Assembly: GCF_039544005.1 (NCBI RefSeq)
Contig: NZ_BAABKV010000001.1
Span: forward strand, 7,812,001 to 7,876,000
Length of the DNA: 64,000 nt
Reading direction: 5' to 3'
From: Kitasatospora paranensis
GTDB taxonomy: Bacteria > Actinomycetota > Actinomycetes > Streptomycetales > Streptomycetaceae
Shown: in pieces, positions 46,481 through 56,654 of the stretch
How positions within the stretch are numbered: position 1 is the first letter of the stretch
How the letters are laid out: every line of letters begins with the position of its first letter
Program-made: the position numbers and the translations under genes
The notes under the pieces: model-generated
Seen by the model: the letters and a program-made list of their open reading frames with translations, nothing else
What the model was told of the DNA's origin: nothing
Databases searched by the model: none

Positions 46481-46492
46481 CGGAGCGCTCCG
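46481..46492. promoter_or_regulatory. Palindromic operator candidate B
   Basis: CGGAGCGCTCCG, a perfect 12-bp palindrome, repeats the centre of candidate A 38 bases away (centre to centre), a spacing compatible with cooperative binding. Confidence 0.6.
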
Positions 46493-46604
46493 CTGGCAGC
46501 GGGCGGTGCCGCGGGTAATCATCATCAGGCATGTAGATATGGTTTTCTGGCGATGTGTCACCAGATGGCAGCAGGCTTCGGGCGGGACGTGCGGGAGCCC
46601 GTGG

Positions 46605-46620
46605 ATTGGTCTGAACCTTT
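46605..46620. promoter_or_regulatory. DasR-responsive-element-like site
   Basis: ATTGGTCTGAACCTTT matches 11 of 16 positions of the dre consensus ACTGGTCTAGACCACT, including both GGTCT and ACC half-site cores. It lies in the GH18 upstream region, where DasR control is usual for chitinase genes. Confidence 0.5.
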
Positions 46621-46776
46621 TTCCAGAACGTGAAGTTAGGGCCCGTGACCCAGCCCCGTCAACCCTCTTGCCTACAGAACCCGAACACGAGCCCGCGGCC
46701 GGCCGGTGCGTCCGGGGCGCCGAGGCCGCGCCCCCGGTGGAGGATGAGGGGAGAGGGCGACCGGACGAGGTGATCC

Positions 46777-49146
46777 GTGATGGACGACCACCGCTTCCCG
46801 TTCCTCGACGGCGTCGCCGGGGCGCTGATCGACGGCAGCGGCAGGATCGTCGGCTGTACCACGGCGGCCGAGGACCTCCTCGCCCTGCCCGCCCGGGTCC
46901 TCTGCGGCCGCCGCATCCGCGACCTCCTCGCCGACCCCGAGCACTGGCCCGACCCCGACAGCGACCGCGGCACCTGGGACGGCCGGGCCGTGCTGCGCAC
47001 CGGCGACGGCCGTCCGGTCAGCCTCGACCTCCGGGTCCTCTCCCTGCACGGCGGCTCCGCCGGCAGCCCGGGCGACGTCCGGCAGGTCGTCCTCGGCGCC
47101 CCCTCCGCCACCGCCGACCGCTGGCGGCAGGACCAGGCCTTCAGCCGCGAACTCTTTCTGCAGGACCGCTTCGGCCTCGCCGTCTTCGACACCGAACTGC
47201 GCGTCGTCCGCACCAACACCCACCTGCTCCCCTACAGCGGCGTCCCGCCCACCCTCTCCGGCCTGCGCCTCGCCGACTTCCTCCAGCCGGAGGACGCCGT
47301 CGCCGTCGAGGCGCACCTGCGCCAGGTCCTGGAGAGCGGGCAGCCGCTCGTCCTCGCCGAGGAGCTCGCCCGCACCGTCGTCGACCCCCGCAGTGGCCGC
47401 ATGATGGCCATCTCCGCCTTCCGGCTGCAGGACACCGACTCCGCCGTCATCGGCCTGACCGTGCTCTTCACCGACATCACCGAGCAGCACCGCGCCCGGC
47501 AGCGCCTCGCCCTGCTCCACCGCGCCACCGCTGCCGCGGCCGGATCGCTCTCCGTGACCGGGACGGCCGAGGATCTCGCCGGCGTCCTCGTCCCCGAGCT
47601 CGCCGACGTGGCCGTGGTCGACGTCGCCGCCGCCGTCTTCACCGGCGACGAACCCGTCCCCGACCGGGCCGGCAACCTGCTGCTGCGCCGCACCGCGGTG
47701 GCCGGGCCGCCCGGCTCGGCCCCCGCCACCGGTGACACCGTGATGGTCGGCGCCGAGGGCACCCCCGGCGAGGGCGGCACCAACCCCCGCGACATCGTCG
47801 ACGACTGGACGATCACCGCACCGCTCGCCGCCCGCGGGATCCTCCTCGGCCAGGTCACCACCCGCCGCGACCGCTGGCGCGACCCGTACGAGGAGGGCGA
47901 CCGGCTGCTGCTGGCCGAGATCGCCTCCCGCACCGGCCTCGCCCTCGACAACGCCCGCCGCTACACCCGCGAGCACCGCGCCGCCGTCAGCCTCCAGCGC
48001 AGCCTGCTGCCGCCCGCCGTGCGGACGGTCGCCGCCGTCTCCACCGCCAGCGTCTACCTGCCCACCGACAGTGCCGGCGGCGTCGGCGGCGACTGGTTCG
48101 ACGTCATCCCGCTCTCCTCGGCCAGGGTCGCCCTGGTCGTCGGCGACGTCGCCGGCCACGGCCTCCAGGCGACCGCCACCATGGGGCGGCTGCGCACTGC
48201 CGTGCGGACCCTCGCCGATCTCGACCTCGAACCCGACGAGCTGCTCGTCCACCTCGACGACCTGGTCTCGCAGCTGCTCATCGAGGCCGACGTCGCCGAC
48301 GCCGAGCTCGGCGACGACCTGCCCGACCCGGAGCACGTGCCCAGCCGGCACGAGCCCGGCTCCCTCGGCGCGACCTGCCTGTACGCCGTCTACGACCCGG
48401 TCACCCGGTGCTGCACGCTCGCCAGCGCAGGGCACCCGCCGCCGGCCGTGGCCCGCCCCGACGGCACCGCCGACTTCATCCCCGTCACACCCGGCCCGCC
48501 GCTCGGGGTGGGCGGGCTGCCGTTCGAGGCCAGTGAGGCCGTCCTGGCGCCGGGCAGCGTCCTCGCCCTCTACACCGACGGGCTGATCGAACGCGGAGAG
48601 GGCGACATCGACGAGGGCATGGCCGAGCTGCAGCGCCGGCTGGCCGCCGTCGGCGACGAGGAGCGGCCGCTGCGCGACGTGGCCCTGCAGCTCGTCGCCG
48701 GGCTGCCGCCCACCCGCCTGCGCGACGACGTCACCCTGCTGCTCGCCCGCACCCGCGCCGTGCCGGCCCGGGACACCGCGGCCTGGTCCGTCCAGCCCGA
48801 CCCCGCGGCGGTGGGGCAGGTCCGGGCGGACGCCACCGCCCAGCTCACCGCGTGGGGGCTGGAGGACCTGGTCTTCACCACCGAGCTGGTCCTCAGCGAG
48901 CTGGTCACCAACGCCATCCGCTACGCCGGCGGCCCGGTCGGCGTCCGGCTGATCCGTGCGGACAGCCTGACCTGCGAGGTCTCCGACGGCAGCAGCACCC
49001 AGCCGAGGATGCGCCGGGCCAGGCTCACCGACGAGGGCGGCCGCGGCCTCTACCTGGTCGCCCAGCTGACCAACCGCTGGGGGAGCCGCTACACCGCGCG
49101 GGGCAAGACCATCTGGACGGAGCAGGAGCTGCCGAACAGCAGCTGA
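46777..49146 (+). CDS. PAS/GAF-sensor PP2C (SpoIIE-type) phosphatase fused to anti-sigma-type ATPase
   Basis: 789-residue signalling protein. Order: PAS-like (residues about 5-105), second PAS (about 115-240), GAF (about 245-405), PP2C catalytic domain (about 420-655; VGGDWFDVIPL, GDVAGHGLQATATMGRLR, LALYTDGLIERG) and a C-terminal HATPase_c/RsbW-like domain (about 665-785; ELVLSELVTNAIRYAGGPVG, DEGGRGLYLVAQLTNRWG). Such fusions combine a phosphatase and an anti-sigma-like kinase in one chain. GTG 46777 is followed at once by ATG 46780. It is monocistronic; no STAS-domain partner is in the window. Confidence 0.9.
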   Translation: MMDDHRFPFLDGVAGALIDGSGRIVGCTTAAEDLLALPARVLCGRRIRDLLADPEHWPDPDSDRGTWDGRAVLRTGDGRPVSLDLRVLSLHGGSAGSPGDVRQVVLGAPSATADRWRQDQAFSRELFLQDRFGLAVFDTELRVVRTNTHLLPYSGVPPTLSGLRLADFLQPEDAVAVEAHLRQVLESGQPLVLAEELARTVVDPRSGRMMAISAFRLQDTDSAVIGLTVLFTDITEQHRARQRLALLHRATAAAAGSLSVTGTAEDLAGVLVPELADVAVVDVAAAVFTGDEPVPDRAGNLLLRRTAVAGPPGSAPATGDTVMVGAEGTPGEGGTNPRDIVDDWTITAPLAARGILLGQVTTRRDRWRDPYEEGDRLLLAEIASRTGLALDNARRYTREHRAAVSLQRSLLPPAVRTVAAVSTASVYLPTDSAGGVGGDWFDVIPLSSARVALVVGDVAGHGLQATATMGRLRTAVRTLADLDLEPDELLVHLDDLVSQLLIEADVADAELGDDLPDPEHVPSRHEPGSLGATCLYAVYDPVTRCCTLASAGHPPPAVARPDGTADFIPVTPGPPLGVGGLPFEASEAVLAPGSVLALYTDGLIERGEGDIDEGMAELQRRLAAVGDEERPLRDVALQLVAGLPPTRLRDDVTLLLARTRAVPARDTAAWSVQPDPAAVGQVRADATAQLTAWGLEDLVFTTELVLSELVTNAIRYAGGPVGVRLIRADSLTCEVSDGSSTQPRMRRARLTDEGGRGLYLVAQLTNRWGSRYTARGKTIWTEQELPNSS

Positions 49147-49213
49147 ACCGACAACCGGCCCGCCCGCCGAACCGCCGGCCGAACCGCCCACCGGCCCGCC
49201 GCGGGGTGCCGGC

Positions 49214-49609
49214 TCACCACCCGGCCAGCGCCAGCAGCACCACGAACGGGGCCGGGAGCAGCACGGCGGCCGTGCCGAGCCACGGCCCCAGGCGCCGGCC
49301 GCGCCGCAGCGGCAGGACGACGTCCGCCAGGAGCACGGCGATCGCCAGCGGAACCCCGGTGACGGCCAGCAGCCCCATCACGACCGGCGCGTGGTCGAGC
49401 GTCGTGTAGTCGCAGTCGACCGGCGCCGAGGCGAGGTCCGTGACACTGTGGCAGCCCATCGGCAGCCACTCGGTCACCAGCCAGCGGCCCAGCCCGAGCG
49501 GGATGATCGCGAGGATCCCGAGCGCGAGATTGACCAGCACGGGCACCCGGAAGCCGCCCCTGCTGCTCCCGGCGCTCCCGGTGCGCCCGGCCCTGCGCCG
49601 CCCCGCCAC
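49214..49609 (-). CDS. Hypothetical membrane protein
   Basis: 131-residue protein with three predicted helices (VNLALGILAIIPLGLGRWLV, VMGLLAVTGVPLAIAVLLADVV, WLGTAAVLLPAPFVVLLALAG) and an extracytoplasmic loop with two Cys (MGCHSVTDLASAPVDCDYTTLDH). GTG 49609 is chosen because AGGAGG lies eight bases upstream. It is unrecognised in function. It follows the SDH operon by 80 bases on the same strand. Confidence 0.65.
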   Translation of the reverse strand: MAGRRRAGRTGSAGSSRGGFRVPVLVNLALGILAIIPLGLGRWLVTEWLPMGCHSVTDLASAPVDCDYTTLDHAPVVMGLLAVTGVPLAIAVLLADVVLPLRRGRRLGPWLGTAAVLLPAPFVVLLALAGW

Positions 49610-49689
49610 CCCTGCCACCTCCTGCCGTCCGTTCGTCCACCGGGCAGGACGAACGCGATCGGCCGTCGGTTCCCGGCGCCCGTCCCCGG

Positions 49690-50423
49690 TCAGCGCAGCG
49701 TACTGCGCAGGAACTCCCGGTTGAGCGAGGCGATGGCCGACAGCGGGATGCCCTTGGGGCAGGCGGTGGCGCATTCGCCGGTGTTGGTGCAGCCGCCGAA
49801 GTCCTCGGCGTCCATGGCGCCGACCATGCCGCGCACCCGGCTGCCCCGCTCGGGTGCGCCCTGCGGGAGCAGGTTCAGGTGGACGACCTTGGCCGCCGTG
49901 AACAGCATCGCCGAGCCGTTCGGGCAGGCCGCCACGCAGGCGCCGCACCCGATGCACGCCGCGTGCTCGAACGCCGCGTCGGCGGCCTCCTTGGGGACGG
50001 CGGTGGCGTGCGCCTCCGGGGCGCTGCCGGTCGGTGCCGTGATGTAGCCGCCCGCGCCGATCACCCGGTCGAGGGCGGAGCGGTCGACCACCAGGTCCCG
50101 GACGACCGGGAACGCGGCGGCCCGCCACGGTTCGACGTCGACGGTGTCCCCGTCGGCGAAGTGCCGCATGTGGAGCTGGCAGGTGGTGGTGGGCTGCGGA
50201 CCGTGCGCCTGGCCGTTGATCACCATGCCGCAGGCGCCGCAGATGCCCTCGCGGCAGTCGTGGTCGAAGGCGACCGGCTCCTCGCCGCGCAGGATCAGCT
50301 CCTCGTTGAGGGTGTCCAGCATCTCCAGGAACGACATGTCGGGGCTGATGTCGCGCACGACGTAGGTGATGAAGCCGCCGGGCTCGTCCGGGCCGGCCTG
50401 GCGCCAGACCCGCAGGGTGAGGT

Positions 50424-50427
<4 letters not shown>
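49690..50427 (-). CDS. sdhB: Succinate dehydrogenase/fumarate reductase iron-sulfur subunit
   Basis: 245-residue electron-transfer subunit. The N-terminal [2Fe-2S] plant-ferredoxin domain has CREGICGACGM and the later Cys in TTTCQLHM. The C-terminal domain carries CIGCGACVAACPNGS and CTNTGECATACPKG for the [4Fe-4S] and [3Fe-4S] clusters. The ATG at 50427 overlaps the flavoprotein stop (ATGA). It passes electrons from the FAD subunit to menaquinone via the cytochrome b subunit in this three-gene, B. subtilis-like (class 3) complex. Confidence 0.95.
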
Positions 50428-52365
<1,938 letters not shown>

Positions 52366-52369
<4 letters not shown>

Positions 52370-53070
52370 TGCACCGCTCCGATCATCACAGCGACCGGCA
52401 CGGCGAGGAACCCGGCGGTCAGCACCAGCGCGAGCACGTTGGCCGAGATCTTCAACACCCGGTCGCGCCGCGGGTTGTTGAGGCCGAGCGTCTGGGCGGC
52501 GCTCCAGAAGCCGTGCCGGACGTGCAGCCCGAGCGCGAGCATCGCCACGACGTAGATCCCGCCGCCGTACCAGGTGGAGAAGGACGCCACCACGTTCTGG
52601 TAGGGGTGGCCCTCCTCGGCCCGCGGGTTCACCGTGAGCGTGGTCAGGTCCAGGATGTGCCAGACGATGAACAGCCCGAGGATCACCCCGCCCCAGCGCA
52701 TCGTCCGGGTCGCGTACGAGGCCCGGCGCCGCCTGTGTGCGTACTTCTGCGGCCGGGCGGCCCGGTCCCGCCGGCTGAGCTGGTACGCGGCGACGCCGTG
52801 CGCCACCACCGAGGCCAGCAGCACCACGCGGGCGATCCACAGGAACCACGCGTGCCCGAGGAAGGGCTGTCCGACGGTACGCAGCCAGGCCGCGTAGCCG
52901 TTCAGGTCGTCCGGCCCGAAGAAGATCTTCAGATTGCCCAGCATGTGGGCCACCAGGTACAGCAGCATCACCGCACCGCTGGCGGCCATCACCGCCTTCT
53001 TGCCGATCGTCGAACCCCACAGTGCCGCCACTGCGGACTGCCGTCGACCCGTTCCACTCGCCACAGCCAT
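52366..53070 (-). CDS. sdhC: Succinate dehydrogenase cytochrome b subunit
   Basis: 234-residue membrane anchor with five predicted helices, matching the single-gene diheme SdhC/FrdC type. AVMAASGAVMLLYLVAHMLGNLKIF, LWIARVVLLASVVAHGVAAYQL, VILGLFIVWHILDLTTL and VVAMLALGLHVRHGFWSA contain the His residues expected to ligate heme b. It is the first gene of the leftward operon, with its stop overlapping the flavoprotein start. A 23-bp inverted repeat lies 56 bases upstream. Confidence 0.93.
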
Positions 53071-53125
53071 ACGGACGAGCGTAGGAACGCCGTCCCGGTG
53101 GCGTCCAAGACATGCTGAAGCTCAC

Positions 53126-53148
53126 CACGATAGGCCGTGCCTATCGTG
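53126..53148. promoter_or_regulatory. LysR-type operator between sdhC and lysR
   Basis: CACGATAGG-CCGTG-CCTATCGTG is a perfect inverted repeat with 9-bp arms and a 5-bp centre. It contains the ATA-N9-TAT dyad typical of LysR-family sites and sits between the divergent SDH operon and lysR gene, so it probably controls both. Confidence 0.75.
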
Positions 53149-53167
53149 CGGCGTTACGCTGGCAGCC

Positions 53168-54094
53168 ATGCAACTCCAGCAGCTCCGCTACTTCGCGGCC
53201 GTCGCGGACCTCCGCAACTTCACCCGCGCCGCCGAGCGGCTGCATGTCGCCCAGCCCTCGCTCTCCCAGCAGATCCGCACGCTGGAAAGGGAGTTGGGCG
53301 GAGAGCTGTTCCACCGCGGCCGCGGCAGCATCGCCTTGACCGACGCCGGGGAGGCCCTGCTGCCGCTGGCCCGGCGCATCCTCGCCGACGCGGACAGCGC
53401 CCGCCTCGCCGTCCAGGAGACCGTCCAGCTGCGCCGCGGCCGCGTCCGGCTCGGCGCCCCGCCCAGCCTCTGCACCAGCCTCGTCCCCGACGTCCTCGCG
53501 GCCTTCCGGGCCCGCCACCCGGCGGTGGACCTCCGGGTCAGCGAGGGCGGTTCGGGCGACCTCACCGCCGCCCTCGACGCCGGCGAGCTCGACCTCGCCC
53601 TGCTGATCGCCCCCGAGCGCGGCGGGCACCCGCCGGGCCTGGCCGTCACCCCGCTGCTCCACGAGGATCTGGTGCTGGTCAGCGCCGCCCCACTGCCCGT
53701 CCGGCGGATCCCGGTGGAGGGCCTGCGCGACCGGCCGCTGGTGATGTTCCGCGAGGGGTACGCGCTGCGCGACAGCACCCTCGCGGCCTGCCGGGCCGCC
53801 GGGTTCGAACCCCGGCTGGCCGTCGAGGGCGGTGAGATGGACGCGGTGCTCGGATTCGTCCGGGCCGGCCTCGGCGCGGCCGTCGTCCCCGCCATGGTCG
53901 CGGCCCGGTCCGGCCTGCCGACCGCCCGCTTCACCGCCCCCGGGCTCGGCCGCACCGTCCTGCTCGGCCACGGCCGCGACATCCCGCTCGGCCGCGCGGC
54001 CGAGCGGATGCGCGGCACCGTCCTGGAACAGGTCGCGGCGCTGGCCGAGGGCGGCGCCCTGCCCGAGGGCACCCGGCTGCTCGCCGCGACCTGA
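53168..54094 (+). CDS. LysR-family transcriptional regulator
   Basis: 308-residue regulator. The N-terminal winged helix-turn-helix reads MQLQQLRYFAAVADLRNFTRAAERLHVAQPSLSQQIRTLE, and the effector-binding domain (residues about 90-295) is complete. It is divergent from sdhC with a strong dyad between them, so SDH control and autoregulation are likely. A TACGCT hexamer ends seven bases before the ATG and there is no clear ribosome site, which suggests a leaderless transcript. The effector is unknown. It converges with hypE 25 bases away. Confidence 0.93.
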   Translation: MQLQQLRYFAAVADLRNFTRAAERLHVAQPSLSQQIRTLERELGGELFHRGRGSIALTDAGEALLPLARRILADADSARLAVQETVQLRRGRVRLGAPPSLCTSLVPDVLAAFRARHPAVDLRVSEGGSGDLTAALDAGELDLALLIAPERGGHPPGLAVTPLLHEDLVLVSAAPLPVRRIPVEGLRDRPLVMFREGYALRDSTLAACRAAGFEPRLAVEGGEMDAVLGFVRAGLGAAVVPAMVAARSGLPTARFTAPGLGRTVLLGHGRDIPLGRAAERMRGTVLEQVAALAEGGALPEGTRLLAAT

Positions 54095-54119
54095 CGTCCG
54101 GGCCGCTGGCCCGGGCGGG

Positions 54120-55175
54120 TCAGCAGATCCGCGGCAACTGCTCGCCGACCGGCAGGTCCACCACCCGGGTGCCGCCCAGGGCGGTGCGGGCCACCACCAT
54201 GCCCGGGTGCTCCGCCACGCACGCGCCGATGATCGCCGCGTCCGCGCCGAGCGGGTGGGCCCGCATGGCGTCCAGCACCGCCTCGGCGTGCACCCGCGGC
54301 ACGAAGGCCACCAGCTTGCCCTCGTTGGCGACGTACAGCGGATCCAGCCCGAGCATCGCGCAGGCGCCGGCGACCTGCGGCGGGACGGGCACCCGGCGTT
54401 CCTCGACCACCACGCCGACGCCCGCGGCGGCCGCGATCTCGTTCAGCGCCGCGCCCACGCCGCCCCGGGTGGGGTCGCGCAGCACGTGCAGGTCGGGTGT
54501 CACCGCCAGTATCGCCTGCACCAGCCCGCCCAGCGGCGCGCAGTCGCTCTCGATGCCGACCCCGAACTCCAGGCCCTCGCGGACGCTGAGCACCGCGACG
54601 CCGTGCAGGCCGATCGGGCCGCTGACGATCACCACGTCGCCGGGCCGGGCGCGCTGCGGCCGCAGGTCCACCCCCGCCGGGATCAGGCCGATCCCCGCAG
54701 TGTTGAGGTAGATCCCGTCGCCGTGCCCGGCCTCCACCACCTTGGTGTCGCCGGTGGCGACCTCGACGCCGGCCGCACGGGCGGCCGCCCCGAGCGCCTC
54801 GGCGACGCGGCCGACCACCGAGGTCTCCACGCCCTCCTCCAGGATGAAGCCGACCGAGAGGTAGGCGGCCGTCGCGCCGCTCATCGCGAGGTCGTTGACC
54901 GTGCCGTTGACCGCGAGGTCGCCGATGCTGCCGCCGGGGAAGAACAGCGGCCGCACCACGTAGGAGTCGGTCGAGAAGGCCAGCCGCACTCCGCCGAGGG
55001 TGACCGCCGCGGAGTCGCCGAGCGCCGCCAGGACGGGGCCGCCGAAGGCCGGTGCGAAGATGTGCTCGACCAGTTCGGCCGACATCGCGCCGCCGCCGCC
55101 GTGGCCCATCACCACCCGGGGGTGGTCGCGCAGCGGCATCGGGCAGGTCCAGCCCGAGAAGTCGGGCGGGGTCAC
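54120..55175 (-). CDS. hypE: Hydrogenase maturation factor HypE (carbamoyl dehydratase)
   Basis: 351-residue maturation factor that converts the carbamoyl group received from HypF into the thiocyanate used as CN ligand of the Ni-Fe site. The AIRS/PurM-like fold shows VVMGHGGGGAMSAELVEHIF, GDTKVVEAGHGDG and DPTRGGVGAALNEIA. The carrier Cys is the last residue of the C-terminal PRIC. The start is set at GTG 55175 (VTPPDFSGWTCP), ten bases after the hypD stop; the ribosome site is weak. It is the last gene of the operon. Confidence 0.95.
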   Translation of the reverse strand: MTPPDFSGWTCPMPLRDHPRVVMGHGGGGAMSAELVEHIFAPAFGGPVLAALGDSAAVTLGGVRLAFSTDSYVVRPLFFPGGSIGDLAVNGTVNDLAMSGATAAYLSVGFILEEGVETSVVGRVAEALGAAARAAGVEVATGDTKVVEAGHGDGIYLNTAGIGLIPAGVDLRPQRARPGDVVIVSGPIGLHGVAVLSVREGLEFGVGIESDCAPLGGLVQAILAVTPDLHVLRDPTRGGVGAALNEIAAAAGVGVVVEERRVPVPPQVAGACAMLGLDPLYVANEGKLVAFVPRVHAEAVLDAMRAHPLGADAAIIGACVAEHPGMVVARTALGGTRVVDLPVGEQLPRIC

Positions 55176-55185
55176 GGTCCGGGTC

Positions 55186-56318
55186 TCAGGCAACGGGGCT
55201 CGCCTCCATGGCTGCGGCGGGCGCGGCGGGCGCGCCCAGCCTGCGGTACAGGTAGTACGCGGCGCAGGCGCCCTCACTGGACACCATGGTCGCGCCGAGC
55301 GGGTGCGCGGCGTGCACACCGTGCCGAACGCCTCGCACTGGTCCGGCTTCAGCAGCCCCTGCAGCACCTCGCCGCTGCGGCAGGCCGCAGGCTCGCACGT
55401 GGTGATCGAGCCGACCTGGAAGCGGTGTTCCGCGTCGAACTCGCGGTAGCGCTCGGAGAGCCGCCAGCCGCTCTGCGGGATCACCCCGATGCCGCGCCAC
55501 GCGCGGTCGGTGGTCTCGAAGACGTCGTCGAGCATCGCCCGCGCCGCCGCGTTCCCCTCGTCGCGGACGGCCCGCCGGTAGGCGTTGTCCACCATGTGCT
55601 CGCCGCGCTCCAGTTGGCGCACGGTGCGGCGGATGCCCTCCAGGATGTCGAGCGGCTCGAAGCCGGTCACCACGATCGGCACCCGGAAGCGCTCGGCCAG
55701 CTCCGGGTACTCGCCGGTGCCCATCACGCTGCAGACGTGCCCGGCGGCCAGGAAGCCCTGCACCCGGCAGTCCGGCGACTGCATGATCGCCTCGATCGCG
55801 GGCGGCACCCGGACGTGCGAGACCAGCAGGCTGAAGTTGCGGATGCCGTGCTTCCTGGCCTGGTACACCGTCATGGCGTTGGGCGGCGCGGTGGTCTCGA
55901 AGCCGATCCCGAAGAACACCACCTGGCGCTCGGGGTTCTGGCGGGCGATCTTCAGCGCGTCCAGGGGCGAGTAGACCACCCGGACGTCGCCGCCCTCGCT
56001 GCGCACCCGGAACAGGTCGCGGTCGCTGCCGGGCACCCGCAGCATGTCGCCGAAGGAGCAGAAGATCACGTCCGGGCGGGAGGCGATCTCCAACGCCTTG
56101 TCGATGACCTCCAGCGGGGTCACGCACACCGGGCAGCCCGGCCCGTGGATCAACTCCAGCCCCTCGGGCAGCAGTTGGTCGATCCCGTGTCGGATGATGG
56201 TGTGCGTCTGACCGCCGCAGACCTCCATCAGCGCCCACGGCCGGGTGACCGTCGCGCGGATGTCCTCCAGCAGCCGCCGGGCCAGCTCCGGGTTCTGGAA
56301 CTCCTCCAGGTACTTCAC
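55186..56318 (-). CDS. hypD: Hydrogenase maturation factor HypD (one frame break)
   Basis: About 377 residues. This Fe-S scaffold protein, with HypC, assembles the Fe(CN)2CO unit. Signatures: MEVCGGQTHTIIRHG, HGPGCPVCVTP, FCSFGDMLRVPGS, and the cluster region CEPAACRSGEVLQG with CEAFGTVCTP. GTG 56318 overlaps the hypC stop (GTGA). The frame breaks at about 55307-55311; one extra base turns CTPRTRSAR into CTPAHPLGATMVSSEGACAAYYLYRRLG and leads to the stop at 55186. Confidence 0.93.
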
Positions 56319-56602
56319 TTCTCCGCCTCCTCGTGCATACCGGCCGCGGCCTCCCACGGGTCGCCGAACTCCTCCTGCAGCAGACCGATCTCGGCGAACA
56401 GCTCCAGGGTGCGCAGGGCCGACTCCTCGTCCAGGCGCTGCAGCGCGAACCCGACGTGGACGATCGCGTACTCCCCGACGGCCAGGTCCGGCAGGTACTC
56501 CAGGCACACCTCCTTGACCACCCCGCCGAAGTCGACCACCGCCATCCGGGTGCCGTCCCGGTCCTCGATCTCCATCACCCTGCCGGGCACGGCCAGGCAC
56601 AT
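56315..56602 (-). CDS. hypC: Hydrogenase assembly chaperone HypC
   Basis: 95-residue chaperone that carries the Fe(CN)2CO group from HypD to the large-subunit precursor. The start is at ATG 56602, giving MCLAVPGRVMEI with the essential Cys2; GAGGAG lies at proper distance, whereas an ATG two codons upstream would be too close to it. VVDFGGVVKEVCLEYLPD and GEYAIVHVGFALQRLDEESA are typical. The C-terminus is slightly longer than in E. coli HypC. Confidence 0.95.
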   Translation of the reverse strand: MCLAVPGRVMEIEDRDGTRMAVVDFGGVVKEVCLEYLPDLAVGEYAIVHVGFALQRLDEESALRTLELFAEIGLLQEEFGDPWEAAAGMHEEAEK

Positions 56603-56654
56603 GGGCATCTCCTCGTCCTCGTGAGCGGATCCGCGGGGCCGCGGCCCCGGGCGT

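Larger units (their letters stand above)
46338..46776. other. Divergent regulatory region between GH18 and PP2C phosphatase genes
   Basis: 439 bases without a gene. It contains two palindromes with CGGAGCGCTCCG cores (46442, 46481), an AT-richer stretch at about 46520-46560 suited to promoters, a TCTGG-N10-CCAGA inverted repeat (46546-46565) and a DasR-like element (46605). Confidence 0.7.
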
